Positions 25,611-34,104 of a stretch of DNA of 64,000 bases are shown here, piece after piece. Position numbers and translations under genes: made by a program. Origin of the DNA: QYOJ01 sp043810345. Its GTDB lineage: Bacteria > Bacteroidota > Bacteroidia > Bacteroidales > FEN-979. The notes beneath the pieces are model-generated. The model was not told the DNA's origin. It was given only the letters and a program-made list of their open reading frames with translations, and did not search any database. The DNA is taken from contig JBDROF010000067.1 in assembly GCA_043810345.1 (NCBI GenBank), forward strand, positions 1-64,000, in the 5' to 3' direction. Numbering within the stretch: position 1 is the first letter of the stretch; each line of letters begins with the position of its first letter.

Positions 25611-26956
25611 GCCGCAACCTGCTTTTCTTTTTTGATCTCCTTCACAATCACCCGCGACAAAGTTGGCATCACAATAAAGGGTGGCAATTTTGTCATCATC
25701 AACCAGTTTATTATGTTTCCCATCCCGGGAATCATAACTCTTTTGCCTCTTTTGACTCCCGTGATCCCGATGCGGGCCAGTTTCCTGGCAGGTAGCAAAC
25801 CCCGTCTGCCATTGGCTCCCTGTTTGATGATCCGCACAATCGCATCCGGATTGGTCAGGATCGGTCCCGGGTGCAAAACTCCCACGTTCACCGAGGTATC
25901 CTTCAACTCCTGGCCCAGGCTCCTGGAAAAGTTGGATACAAATGCCTTTGAAGCGGGGTAAATGGTCTTGTATGGGAAAGGGCTGAACGCGGCCATGCTG
26001 GAGACATTGAGGATATAGGATTCCGGATGCTTCAGCAACTCGGAAACCAGCAATCGTGAAAGCAAAGATACGGCAGTTATGTTTACCTGAATGATCCGTT
26101 CAATGTAATCTACCGTAGACTCATCAAATGGGAGCGTGCCCCCTATCCCGGCATTGTTTATCAGGAAGTTGATGCGGTAATGTTTCAGTAGATCCTCTAC
26201 CAGCTTTATAATTGCCTTGCGGCTGGAGAGGTCGACCTCATAATACCTTGCGATGATGCCATATTCCTTCTCCAGTAACTCACACAAAACATCGAGATTC
26301 CGACCTGGTAATGCCACCAGGATCACATTCATTCCCTGCTCCGCACATTCGATTGCCATCTCCTTCCCCAGGCCGCTGCTGGAGCCTGTGATCAACGTAT
26401 AGACCGGGGGGGAGGGTAATGGAATAAGCGATGCTGGATGACTTATAAATGGATGACCAGATGACTGGATATCTGGACAACTGTGCCTCTGTGCCTCTGT
26501 GCCTCCGTGCCTTCGTAATACCAACATCGAAAACCAGTACGCCCCTGCAGCCATAGGAACACCCAGTACGATTCCACCAAAAAGGAGGCTGAAAAAGATC
26601 ATCGAATTGCCTAAAAAAGCTTCATAAAATGCAGAAAAACTAAGGGTGTCGGGAAACACGAAAACGACATCTGTTCCCAGTATCCATTTCCCAACCAGGA
26701 AAGAGAATCCATAAAACAATGGTGCGGTTAATATATTTATATGGTATACTCCAATGATAGATGAAATTTTGTTCCACTTCATAAGAGATGTAACAATCAG
26801 CGCAATAAATACTTTTGCCCCGATGAATGGGGTGGTCCCCAAAAACACTCCCAACGCATATCCCAAAGAGACTTTTTTAGGATTTGCCTTTATCCGGATG
26901 AGTTTTTCGCGAATCCGAAACCGCTCTTTGAATCCTGAAATTGCCATTGTTTCCAT
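25607..26956 (-). CDS. DUF2062-short-chain dehydrogenase fusion
   Basis: 449 residues with two unrelated parts. Residues 1-149 are a DUF2062 membrane domain (KKVSLGYALGVFLGTTPFIG and further hydrophobic segments). Residues 185-449 are a complete classical SDR: TGSSSGLGKEM cofactor motif, NNAGIGG, and the active site YPASK. The linker 149-184 (LRRHGGTEAQRHSCPDIQ...) is encoded by an octamer array plus a tcatcc/tggat-type repeat and has no domain character. I infer that two adjacent genes were joined when repeat DNA removed the first stop and the second start. The SDR half is coupled to the next gene by a 4-bp overlap. Whether the fusion is made as one chain is untested. Confidence 0.85.
   Translation of the reverse strand: METMAISGFKERFRIREKLIRIKANPKKVSLGYALGVFLGTTPFIGAKVFIALIVTSLMKWNKISSIIGVYHINILTAPLFYGFSFLVGKWILGTDVVFVFPDTLSFSAFYEAFLGNSMIFFSLLFGGIVLGVPMAAGAYWFSMLVLRRHGGTEAQRHSCPDIQSSGHPFISHPASLIPLPSPPVYTLITGSSSGLGKEMAIECAEQGMNVILVALPGRNLDVLCELLEKEYGIIARYYEVDLSSRKAIIKLVEDLLKHYRINFLINNAGIGGTLPFDESTVDYIERIIQVNITAVSLLSRLLVSELLKHPESYILNVSSMAAFSPFPYKTIYPASKAFVSNFSRSLGQELKDTSVNVGVLHPGPILTNPDAIVRIIKQGANGRRGLLPARKLARIGITGVKRGKRVMIPGMGNIINWLMMTKLPPFIVMPTLSRVIVKEIKKEKQVAA
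26405..26515. repeat. Repeat-derived linker in the DUF2062-SDR gene
   Basis: 26484-26515 is four octamers (gtgcctct twice, gtgcctcc, gtgccttc). Next to it 26430-26475 has atggatgacc/agatgactgg words. The array is open in the coding frame on the minus strand and gives the low-complexity linker. Confidence 0.7.
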
Positions 26957-27241
26957 AACGTCTCTAGTTTGTGATTACCTGTTAGCGAAAAGCGACGTCA
27001 CTATATAAAAAAGAGTAATGATGCTTGCTGTTTTCATGAGCTGGTTTATGATTTTCTGAGGTTTTTAGGTTCGGGTTCAGTGATGGTGTTGGTAAATTTA
27101 AGAAAAATATTTTTCGGATTTGCATTTTTGGCTGGTTACCGCCTCCGGATACTCATACTGCTGGAAATGTGCGTATTGATGTTGATTGTTGTTCTTCTAA
27201 AGTATTTAATTAATAATTGAATTCAACTTACAGAATGGTTA
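26957..27241. other. AT-rich gene-free stretch
   Basis: No gene recognised. It contains the upstream region of the DUF2062-SDR gene and ends in the heptamer array at 27242. No exact TAnnTTTG box was identified here. Confidence 0.4.
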
Positions 27242-27276
27242 ATTCGTCATTTTTAATTCGTAATTCATAATTGATC
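27242..27276. repeat. Five 7-mers at the end of the LA_2272-like pseudogene
   Basis: attcgtc, attttta, attcgta, attcata, attgatc. The array abuts the stop (27275-27277) of the decayed gene next to it and uses the same attcgta unit as 34837-34885 and 46071-46105. Confidence 0.75.
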
Positions 27277-27710
27277 AGAGTCTGATTCCGGCAGTTACAC
27301 CCAGGAGGCAGCTACCTGGAGCTTATTGAGCAGGTTCAGCCGGTTGGAGAACCACTCCCCTTCGTTCATGTGATAACACAATCCTTCGATCGCCCGGTCC
27401 CATTTTGACGCCAGCGTTATCATACCGCCCAGTCCGTAACCCCTTTCTCCAGAGAGTCCACATAATTGAACGGGGCGATCTGAACTCCTTTCAGTTTCCT
27501 GGCAAAGTTGAAGAGTCCGGAGATCTGTACCCCCGACACTGGACCTGCAACCACGTTGGAGAAGCCGGCACATTGAAGTCCATTGGTGCCGAGCGGGGTA
27601 ATGAAGCTGAGTTGGAAGGCCCGGGTTTTCATCTCAGTAGAGTCCTGGGCCTGCGTGATTCCTGGAACTGCAAGGATAAATGCAAGCATGAGTGTTTTAA
27701 GTAGTTTCAT
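27275..27710 (-). pseudogene. Decayed paralogue of the GLQIGG-repeat outer-membrane protein
   Basis: Starts with an intact signal peptide (KLLKTLMLAFILAVPGITQA) and a stretch like its neighbour: TRAFQLSFITPLGTNGLQ, then GVQISGLFNFARKLKGVQIA. The first frame stops after DWAV. A second frame continues with GLGGMITLASKWDRAIEGL, and a third ends GVTAGIRL, a barrel-type terminus like the VGGTVGLRF of the gene at 27987. Only two or three repeats remain and at least two frameshifts are needed. The intact neighbour has eleven repeats. Confidence 0.7.
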
Positions 27711-27847
27711 TGTTTCAGTTATTGATTCTTTTAATGGTTTGTTTAACTGAAGACAACCGGGAATGGGAATACCCCTACTTGCTCTGAAAAAAATTTATGG
27801 GGGAGGTATAACCTTTGGGTCGTTTTCCGGATTAACGGCAAACAGTT

Positions 27848-27979
27848 CTCGCAGATTTTCACAGATTAAAGCTTCTCGACATGAAACTTGGAATATTGAT
27901 CAATTTTAACACCCTAACCCTGGATAATAAATCAATGGTAAGGATAGTCAACAACCTTTAATCTGCGAAAATCTGCGAG
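27848..27979. repeat. Long inverted repeat (hairpin element) after the STN gene
   Basis: 24-bp arms at 27848-27871 and 27956-27979 match at 23 of 24 positions and enclose 84 bp. The arms contain the atctgcgaaa-type decamer. It begins 8 bp past the stop of the gene at 27987 and could fold at the 3' end of that mRNA, but no U-tract is seen. Confidence 0.7.
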
Positions 27980-27986
27980 AAATTAA

Positions 27987-29837
27987 TCAGAACCTGAGCC
28001 CTACCGTCCCCCCGACCCACATCTGTATGCGCTGATACCCTTTCACCTGATCGAAGAATGTATAAGGAGCGATGCCGTTTGGTTTGAAGGTTCGGGTTTC
28101 ATCAAACGCATAGAGGTTATAGGTAGGCCCGCCGAAAATAGCAAGATGCTTCCGGAAGCGGTATTCTACTGCAGGCAGGACTTTGGTATGTGTACCATGA
28201 AGGGCCAGGCTTGGGGTGGTGGAGAAGACCAGTCCGGAGATGACATTGATATCCAGGGAAACCTTTGGTCCGAACGAGAAAGAGGTGCCGATTCCATACA
28301 TGTAGTTCACCATCCAAGAGGTTCCCACGCCCACCTGGAAGATGTTGTAAAACCGGTTTGTACCTGTTTTGAAGGCAACATTCCCGTAAAAAACTTCATC
28401 GGCATAGAGTTCAAACCGGTGCAACCCGCCTTTGTGCACATAACTGAAGAATCCAACAGGAATTCCGGATTCGATGGTCTGTGAAATGTTGAAGGCTCCA
28501 AGTTGCAAACCAACAACCGATTGGGCATAGTTAACCAGCCCGCCAATCTGAAGGCCGTTCACATTTCCGTTTGCGATGTTGACCAAACCACCAATCTGGA
28601 TACCATTAACATGACGGCCATAATTGAAGAGCCCTCCGATCTGAACCTGACTCACATCTTTATAGGCCATGTTTGCCAGCCCGGCAACCTGCCAGCCATC
28701 GACATGTCCGGTCGTGATATTCATTAAACCACCAACCTGAACTCCCTGCATTTTGCCTTCCAGGTAGTTGCACAACCCTCCAATCTGGGCCCCTGTGAGT
28801 GTGTCACGTTGGTAGTTCATCAAACCCGATAGCTGAAGGCCTTTGTAACGACCGAGGTTGACGTTGAACAATCCCCCCACTTGAACTCCCATCGTATTTC
28901 GACCCACGATATTTCCCAGTCCACCTATCTGAAGACCTCTGACATTACGTCGTACAATGTTGATCAGTCCACCCAGTTCAAATCCGTTCACTCCCCCGGT
29001 ATAGCCGGCAAGCAGGTTGAATGAGATGGCATTGGTATAAGAACCCTTGTTCATCCAGTTGGTGCCTACATAGGGGATCAGAGAGACCTGGAAAGCCCGG
29101 GTACCGTATATCTGAAGGTTTTCCGAGGTGATCAGCGCTTCCCGTGGAACCAATAAATGTATCAGGGCCAAGCTGTCGATGGGATTCACCGGCAGTTCAG
29201 CCGGACGGGGAGAGACCCTGAGAATATCTTCATACAGGGGCTTCAGAGGTACATTTAGTGAATAATCCCGGACAGGCCGGATGAATACCACCGTATCGGC
29301 ATACCCTGCTTTGGCAAAATAGAGCCCCTGGATTTCCAGTCCTACTGGCACCGGAAAGGAATAATGTCCGTGTGTATCACTCAGCACCGACTTCCTCCTG
29401 GAGACTTCATAAACCGTCGCATTTTTTAACCTGTGGCCGGTTTGGCCATCCTGCACGTACCCGGAAACCAGGTATTCCGTCGCCTGCTTGGAATCCCTTC
29501 GTTCTTCCCGTGACACATACCGCATCAGAATGACATGGTTGCCCACCTCTTTGTTCCGGATTTGTTCCCCCAGCAGTGTCTCCAGGATCGATTCTACTTT
29601 TTCGCTTTCGGCCTGCAGGGTGACCAGGCTGTCGACATTGATCAGGTCAGCATTGTAGGAGAAACTGAAATTCCCGGCCCGGCCAATTTCATCCAGCGCG
29701 CTGTAAAGGGGCATGGAAGAACAGGTAATGGTGATCCGTTTGGAAAGGTGACTTCGCTGGCCCATGGTAGTCTGCCCGGTGGCAGTCAGCACAAGCACAA
29801 TCAAAATCCATTTACCTGTTTTCGTCAGCACATCCAT
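27987..29837 (-). CDS. STN-carboxypeptidase-like-GLQIGG (LA_2272-type) repeat outer-membrane protein
   Basis: 616 residues. A signal peptide (to about 26) is followed by an STN domain (about 33-107, TITCSSMPLYSALDEIGRAG), which in TonB-dependent transducers contacts the anti-sigma factor. A carboxypeptidase-regulatory-like beta domain covers 121-200. Eleven repeats of mostly 16 residues follow, with cores such as GLQIGGLVN at 285, 301, 317, 333, 349, 365, 381, 397, 412, 428 and 443. The C-terminus is barrel-like and ends WVGGTVGLRF. There is no TonB plug or receptor barrel. It overlaps fecR by 26 bp, as the third gene of sigma-FecR-STN. I infer a surface signalling protein that uses the repeat domain where other systems use a TonB receptor. 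Ligand unknown. Confidence 0.82.
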   Translation of the reverse strand: MDVLTKTGKWILIVLVLTATGQTTMGQRSHLSKRITITCSSMPLYSALDEIGRAGNFSFSYNADLINVDSLVTLQAESEKVESILETLLGEQIRNKEVGNHVILMRYVSREERRDSKQATEYLVSGYVQDGQTGHRLKNATVYEVSRRKSVLSDTHGHYSFPVPVGLEIQGLYFAKAGYADTVVFIRPVRDYSLNVPLKPLYEDILRVSPRPAELPVNPIDSLALIHLLVPREALITSENLQIYGTRAFQVSLIPYVGTNWMNKGSYTNAISFNLLAGYTGGVNGFELGGLINIVRRNVRGLQIGGLGNIVGRNTMGVQVGGLFNVNLGRYKGLQLSGLMNYQRDTLTGAQIGGLCNYLEGKMQGVQVGGLMNITTGHVDGWQVAGLANMAYKDVSQVQIGGLFNYGRHVNGIQIGGLVNIANGNVNGLQIGGLVNYAQSVVGLQLGAFNISQTIESGIPVGFFSYVHKGGLHRFELYADEVFYGNVAFKTGTNRFYNIFQVGVGTSWMVNYMYGIGTSFSFGPKVSLDINVISGLVFSTTPSLALHGTHTKVLPAVEYRFRKHLAIFGGPTYNLYAFDETRTFKPNGIAPYTFFDQVKGYQRIQMWVGGTVGLRF

Positions 29838-30852
29838 TTCCGGTTAAAAGATAAGTTCCGTTTTCCTCCTCCAGGTTCAGGGTAAAGGTATCAGCAATCA
29901 CGCGGAGGATCAGTTCAATGGGCTCTCCGGTGAAGGTTGCGGTCAGCCTGCAGGCACCGATCTGCTCACTGGACAGAAGAATGGTTGTATGATAACGGTT
30001 TTCAAGCAGTCGGATTACCTCGGTTAAGGGAGTTTGCCGGAACTGCAGTGTCTGGTTCAGCCAGAACAGATCGTCCGGGATGTGCCGGGAATCGATTTCG
30101 GGTTGATTGCTGCCTGCAGTAAGTACTCCCTTCATCCCTTTGGTCAGGATCACGGAGGCTGAATCTCCCGTATGCGGATCAATGGAGAAGAAGATCACCT
30201 CTCCGGATAAGACGGATACCTCCATGTCTCTGCCGGGATAGGCCCTGACATCAAAAGCGGTGCCCAGTACCTGTATCCCTGCATGGTCTGTCTGCACAAT
30301 GAAAGGCATGTTGGGATCAGGAACCACTTCAAAGAAGGCCTCCCCATGGAGGGCCACCTCCCGTTTTCCACCTTCAAATGACTCAGGAAAGGTAAGGCTC
30401 GAATTTTTGTTCAGGGTAACTGCAGACCCATCAGGGAGGGTATCCCTGACGACCTCTTCCATGCTGGCAACTACCTGCATCTGATCCTCCGAAGAAAATT
30501 TATCTGTCAGCCACCACGCTCCAAGCGCGATCAGGAGCATGGCAGCAATCCCGCTCACCCAGTGGAAGGTTTGCATCCGGATCAACCGGCCGGGAGATCC
30601 CTTACCCTTCTCCTGCCGGGCTGCGTCAATACAAGCCGAAACCCGCTGCCAGGCTGCCACCGTATCCACAACTACCGGAGGGGGGTCAAGCTTGCTTGTC
30701 TCCAGCCAGAGAACCTCCAGCCGGTCGAGTTGCTTCCGGTGGGCCTCACTCTTATTCAACCACTCTTCAATCCGCTGCCTTTGCTCAGCTTCGGAGTTTC
30801 CGAGAAGGTATTGTAAAAGTGACTGTTCGTCAATATGATTGGTTTGGTTCAT
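29812..30852 (-). CDS. FecR-family anti-sigma factor
   Basis: 346-residue inner-membrane regulator. The cytoplasmic N-terminal part binds the cognate ECF sigma factor. A single membrane segment lies at about 98-115 (WVSGIAAMLLIALGAWWL). The periplasmic FecR domain follows (DGSAVTLNKNSSLTFPESFE, FDVRAYPGRDMEVSVLSGEV), then a C-terminal DUF4974-like STN-related region (FRQTPLTEVIRLLENRY). It lies 52 bp downstream of the sigma gene and overlaps the STN repeat-protein gene, so all three are one unit. Confidence 0.93.
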   Translation of the reverse strand: MNQTNHIDEQSLLQYLLGNSEAEQRQRIEEWLNKSEAHRKQLDRLEVLWLETSKLDPPPVVVDTVAAWQRVSACIDAARQEKGKGSPGRLIRMQTFHWVSGIAAMLLIALGAWWLTDKFSSEDQMQVVASMEEVVRDTLPDGSAVTLNKNSSLTFPESFEGGKREVALHGEAFFEVVPDPNMPFIVQTDHAGIQVLGTAFDVRAYPGRDMEVSVLSGEVIFFSIDPHTGDSASVILTKGMKGVLTAGSNQPEIDSRHIPDDLFWLNQTLQFRQTPLTEVIRLLENRYHTTILLSSEQIGACRLTATFTGEPIELILRVIADTFTLNLEEENGTYLLTGNGCADENR

Positions 30853-30904
30853 TCTATTATACTATGCGGACAACTCATTCCCTTAAAACCCCTATTCCAG
30901 TGGG

Positions 30905-31477
30905 TTAATTATCTATAAAATTGAAGAGCAGCAACAGGAAGGGCAGGTAGTCAGCCAGCTCTTCCCGCAGGAATTTCAGTGCTTTTCCCATCTGGTTCTC
31001 CACTGTTTTGACCGAAATCCCCAGCTTATCCGCAATCTGCTGGTAAGTCAATCCATCATAGCGACTCATGATGAATACCTTCCTCCGTTCCAGGGGTAAC
31101 TGGTCGATCGCCCACCGGATCTTCTCCTCTAGCTCCGACATCATTACCTCCTCTTCGTGGGAGCGTTGCAAGGTGGAATCTCCCCGCTCCCTGAACGATT
31201 TGTACTCCTCGCGGATGTTGATGTGCTTGAGTACATTCAGGCACCCGTTCCGGACTGCCCGGAAGAGATAACTCCGGATGGAAGTATTGATCTCAAGGGT
31301 CTCCCGGTTTGTCCAGATCTTTAACATCACCTCCTGCACAATTTCTTCCGAAGCATCCAGATCCTTAAGAAATCCGTTGGCATAGGAACATAGCTGACTG
31401 TACCAGGCCGTGAACAACTGTTCGAAATCCTCTTTGGTTCTGATTTCAACTACCGTATGTTTTTCCAGAGGAGGCAC
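30905..31477 (-). CDS. ECF RNA polymerase sigma factor
   Basis: 190 residues of the Bacteroidota FecI-like sigma-70 group. Sigma2 (about 20-90, FLKDLDASEEIVQEVMLKIW) and sigma4 (about 125-180, LPLERRKVFIMSRYDGLTYQ then LGISVKTVENQMGKAL) are complete. The start is GTG at 31477, as no in-frame ATG precedes sigma2. An exact TAnnTTTG box (31504-31511) lies upstream, so basal transcription is by the housekeeping sigma factor. It would direct its own target promoters when released by FecR. Confidence 0.93.
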   Translation of the reverse strand: MPPLEKHTVVEIRTKEDFEQLFTAWYSQLCSYANGFLKDLDASEEIVQEVMLKIWTNRETLEINTSIRSYLFRAVRNGCLNVLKHINIREEYKSFRERGDSTLQRSHEEEVMMSELEEKIRWAIDQLPLERRKVFIMSRYDGLTYQQIADKLGISVKTVENQMGKALKFLREELADYLPFLLLLFNFIDN

Positions 31478-31503
31478 TAGATACGCAAGATTCAGATTCC
31501 TCG

Positions 31504-31511
31504 CAAAGATA
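31504..31511 (-). promoter_or_regulatory. -7 box of the sigma/FecR/STN operon
   Basis: TATCTTTG on the minus strand, exact TAnnTTTG match, 27 bp before the GTG start. Confidence 0.6.
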
Positions 31512-31533
31512 CAAGAGTTATTGATTTCCTATA

Positions 31534-31659
31534 TTCAACCAATACCAGGGCGACAGCGCACGCAATTATTTTCGTGCCATGTATGAACCCAGCGGTACCT
31601 ACCTGGTGGTGCTCTCAATAACCGCAGGAAAAACCTGGGCAAAAATCATCATCCTTTAA
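31534..31659 (+). pseudogene. Orphan C-terminal tail of a T9SS-sorted protein
   Basis: An open stretch with no upstream gene encodes YFRAMYEPSGTYLVVLS, then AGKTWAKIIIL and a stop. This is the PxGxYxVxxxxxxxxxxKxxx ending of type IX secretion C-terminal domains. The frame is closed upstream at 31522-31524. I read it as the last 40 codons of a deleted surface protein. Confidence 0.5.
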
Positions 31660-31765
31660 GGCCAATTTTACCTGCAACGAACACCTCCAACTGAAGAAGT
31701 ATGATAAAGAACTGAGATAATTGAACAAAGGAAAAAAAATATTTGTTTATTGTGAAATAATTAAC

Positions 31766-31773
31766 TAATTTTG
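31766..31773 (+). promoter_or_regulatory. Citrate synthase promoter
   Basis: TAATTTTG (exact TAnnTTTG) with TTTG at 31742-31745, spacing 20. The leader would be about 50 nt. It is one of the clearest promoters in the window. Confidence 0.7.
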
Positions 31774-31830
31774 AATGGAATTCGAGATCAGTGTATTATT
31801 CTATATATTAATTCTTAAAATTGAAATGTT

Positions 31831-33138
31831 ATGAGCTCATTGAAAAAGAAATTTGCAGAAAAAGCAGTCCCCGTTGCAGGCGAGGTGAAAACGCTGCTTA
31901 AGGATTACGGCGAGGTAGAGATCGGCAAAGTAACCATCGGATCCGTTATCGATGGGATGAAAGGAATGCCCGCGCTACTTACACTTACATCGAAACTTGA
32001 TCCGCAGGAAGGGATCCGTTTCAGGGGATACTCCATCCCTGAACTGCAGGAGCAACTTCCCAAACTCAGCGCAGATGATGAACCATTGCCTGAAGGATTG
32101 TTTTACCTGATGTTGCTGGGAAAACTTCCAACCATGGAAGATGTGAAAGAAATCGGTAACGAATGGAAAAAACGGGCGGTTCTTCCTGCTCATGTGGGAA
32201 AAGTTCTGGATGCCCTGCCATCTGAATCAGCACCCATGGCCGATTTTGCCATTGGTATTCTGGCGCTGGCTACCGAATCGGAGTTTGTGAAGGCTTACAA
32301 TGCAGGTGCCGGTAAAAAGGATTACTGGGATTCCACCTATGAGGATGTCATGAACTTCCTGGCACAATTGCCGCTGATTGCCGCATACATCTACCGGAAA
32401 CAATATCACGGAGGCAAGATGATCCCGGCCGATCCCAATCTCGACTGGTCCGCTAACCTGGCCCACATGATGGGGTATAATGATCCGAACATTTACAAAC
32501 TTTTCAGATTGTACCTTACCATCCATGCCGACCATGAAGGGGGCAATGTATCAGCCCATACCACCCACCTGGTTGGTTCCGCGCTGAGCAATCCGTTTTA
32601 TTCCTATGCCGCAGGAATGCTGGGGCTGGCCGGACCGCTGCATGGCTATGCCAACCAGGAGGTAGTTGCCTGGATCCTGGATATGGTCAAAGAGCTCGGA
32701 ACCGAGAATCCGACTAAAGAACAGATCCATGAATTCTGTCAGCAGACCATTGGCTCCGGTCGTGTGATCCCGGGTTACGGCCATGCGGTGTTGCGGAAAA
32801 CCGACCCTCGGTACATCGCTCAGAAAGAGTTTGCCGCTAAATATTGCAAGGGCGATTCCTTCATTCAGATTGTGAACGACCTCTACGAAGTGGTTCCGCC
32901 GATCCTGGGTTCGCTCGGGAAGGTGAAAAATCCGTGGCCGAATGTGGATGCTTACTCGGGTTCCCTGCTGAGACATTACGGGATCTATGAAGCTCCATTC
33001 TATACCGTCCTGTTCGGTGTTTCCAGGGCCATGGGCGTACTGGCATCCCTGTTGTGGGACAGGGCAGTGGGCCTTCAGATCGAAAGACCCTCTTCCTTCA
33101 CGCTGGATTGGTTCCAGAATAAGGCAGGAATAAAATAA
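31831..33138 (+). CDS. gltA: Citrate synthase, eukaryote-like (mitochondrial) type
   Basis: Condenses oxaloacetate and acetyl-CoA in the TCA cycle; 435 residues. The active-site segments GMLGLAGPLHGYANQEVV (His), PGYGHAVLRKTDPRY (His) and WPNVDAYSG (Asp) resemble mitochondrial citrate synthase more than E. coli GltA. The N-terminal EIGKVTIGSVIDGMKGMPAL matches the same group. This type is known from part of the Bacteroidota and predicts a non-NADH-regulated dimer. It is followed by malate dehydrogenase 23 bp downstream, so the enzyme and its substrate supplier are co-expressed. Confidence 0.95.
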   Translation: MSSLKKKFAEKAVPVAGEVKTLLKDYGEVEIGKVTIGSVIDGMKGMPALLTLTSKLDPQEGIRFRGYSIPELQEQLPKLSADDEPLPEGLFYLMLLGKLPTMEDVKEIGNEWKKRAVLPAHVGKVLDALPSESAPMADFAIGILALATESEFVKAYNAGAGKKDYWDSTYEDVMNFLAQLPLIAAYIYRKQYHGGKMIPADPNLDWSANLAHMMGYNDPNIYKLFRLYLTIHADHEGGNVSAHTTHLVGSALSNPFYSYAAGMLGLAGPLHGYANQEVVAWILDMVKELGTENPTKEQIHEFCQQTIGSGRVIPGYGHAVLRKTDPRYIAQKEFAAKYCKGDSFIQIVNDLYEVVPPILGSLGKVKNPWPNVDAYSGSLLRHYGIYEAPFYTVLFGVSRAMGVLASLLWDRAVGLQIERPSSFTLDWFQNKAGIK

Positions 33139-33161
33139 CTAACTTTTAAAACGGAAAAACT

Positions 33162-34100
33162 ATGAAAGTAACAGTCGTAGGTGCCGGATTGGTAGGAGCC
33201 ACATGTGCTCATTCAATCGCCACCAAGGATATCGTAAATGAACTGGTCTTAATTGATGTCAAAGAGAATCTCGCAGAGGGGAAGGCGCTGGATATCTGGC
33301 AGATGGCTCCGGTTGAACTGTTTGATACCCGTGTGGTTGGGTATACAAACGATTATAGCAAAACCGCCGGCTCCGAAGTAGTCGTATTGACTGCCGGTGT
33401 TCCAAGGAAACCCGGTATGAGTCGGGACGACCTGATCTCTATCAATGCAGGTATCGTAAAATCCTGCACGGAAAATATCATCAAATACTCCCCGAATACG
33501 ATCCTGATTGTCGTATCAAACCCGCTGGACGTCATGACCTATTGTGCCTATCTGACAGCCGGAGTTGATTCCTCACGGGTATTCGGAATGGCAGGTATTC
33601 TGGATACAGCCCGGTATGGAGCTTTCCTGGCGAATGCTCTGAACTGTTCCCCGAAGGATATCCATTCGATCCTGATGGGCGGACATGGCCCGACAATGGT
33701 TCCGTTGCCACGGTATACCACGGTAAGTGGCATCCCTGTGACCGAACTCATCGACAAAGAGAAACTGGATGCTATTGTGACCAGGACAAGAAATGGGGGA
33801 ACAGAGATTGTCAACCTGCTGGGAACATCAGCCTGGTACGCTCCGGGCGTGGCTGCTGCCCAGATGGTGGAAGCGATCATCAACGACCAGAAACGGATCT
33901 TCCCCTGCTGCAGCTGGCTGCAGGGTCAGTACGGCCTGAAGGATATCTACCTGGGCGTTCCCGTCAAACTGGGACGTAAAGGGATCGAGCAGGTGATCGA
34001 ACTCGACCTGAACAAGGAGGAGATGGAACTGGTCCATGCGTCCGCCAAAGCAGTACGCGAAGTGATGGATGTACTGGATAATATGAACGCCGGTAAATAA
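33162..34100 (+). CDS. mdh: Malate dehydrogenase (LDH-like type)
   Basis: NAD-dependent malate/oxaloacetate oxidoreductase, 312 residues. The NAD motif VVGAGLVGATCA opens the protein. The substrate loop PRKPGMSRDDL carries the malate-type Arg rather than the lactate-type Gln. VSNPLDVMTY and the catalytic-His segment GGHGPTMVPL follow. In the last, Pro-Thr replaces the usual Asp-x after GGHG, a small deviation also seen in other Bacteroidota to my knowledge. It sits directly after citrate synthase. Confidence 0.95.
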   Translation: MKVTVVGAGLVGATCAHSIATKDIVNELVLIDVKENLAEGKALDIWQMAPVELFDTRVVGYTNDYSKTAGSEVVVLTAGVPRKPGMSRDDLISINAGIVKSCTENIIKYSPNTILIVVSNPLDVMTYCAYLTAGVDSSRVFGMAGILDTARYGAFLANALNCSPKDIHSILMGGHGPTMVPLPRYTTVSGIPVTELIDKEKLDAIVTRTRNGGTEIVNLLGTSAWYAPGVAAAQMVEAIINDQKRIFPCCSWLQGQYGLKDIYLGVPVKLGRKGIEQVIELDLNKEEMELVHASAKAVREVMDVLDNMNAGK

Positions 34101-34104
34101 GTGC

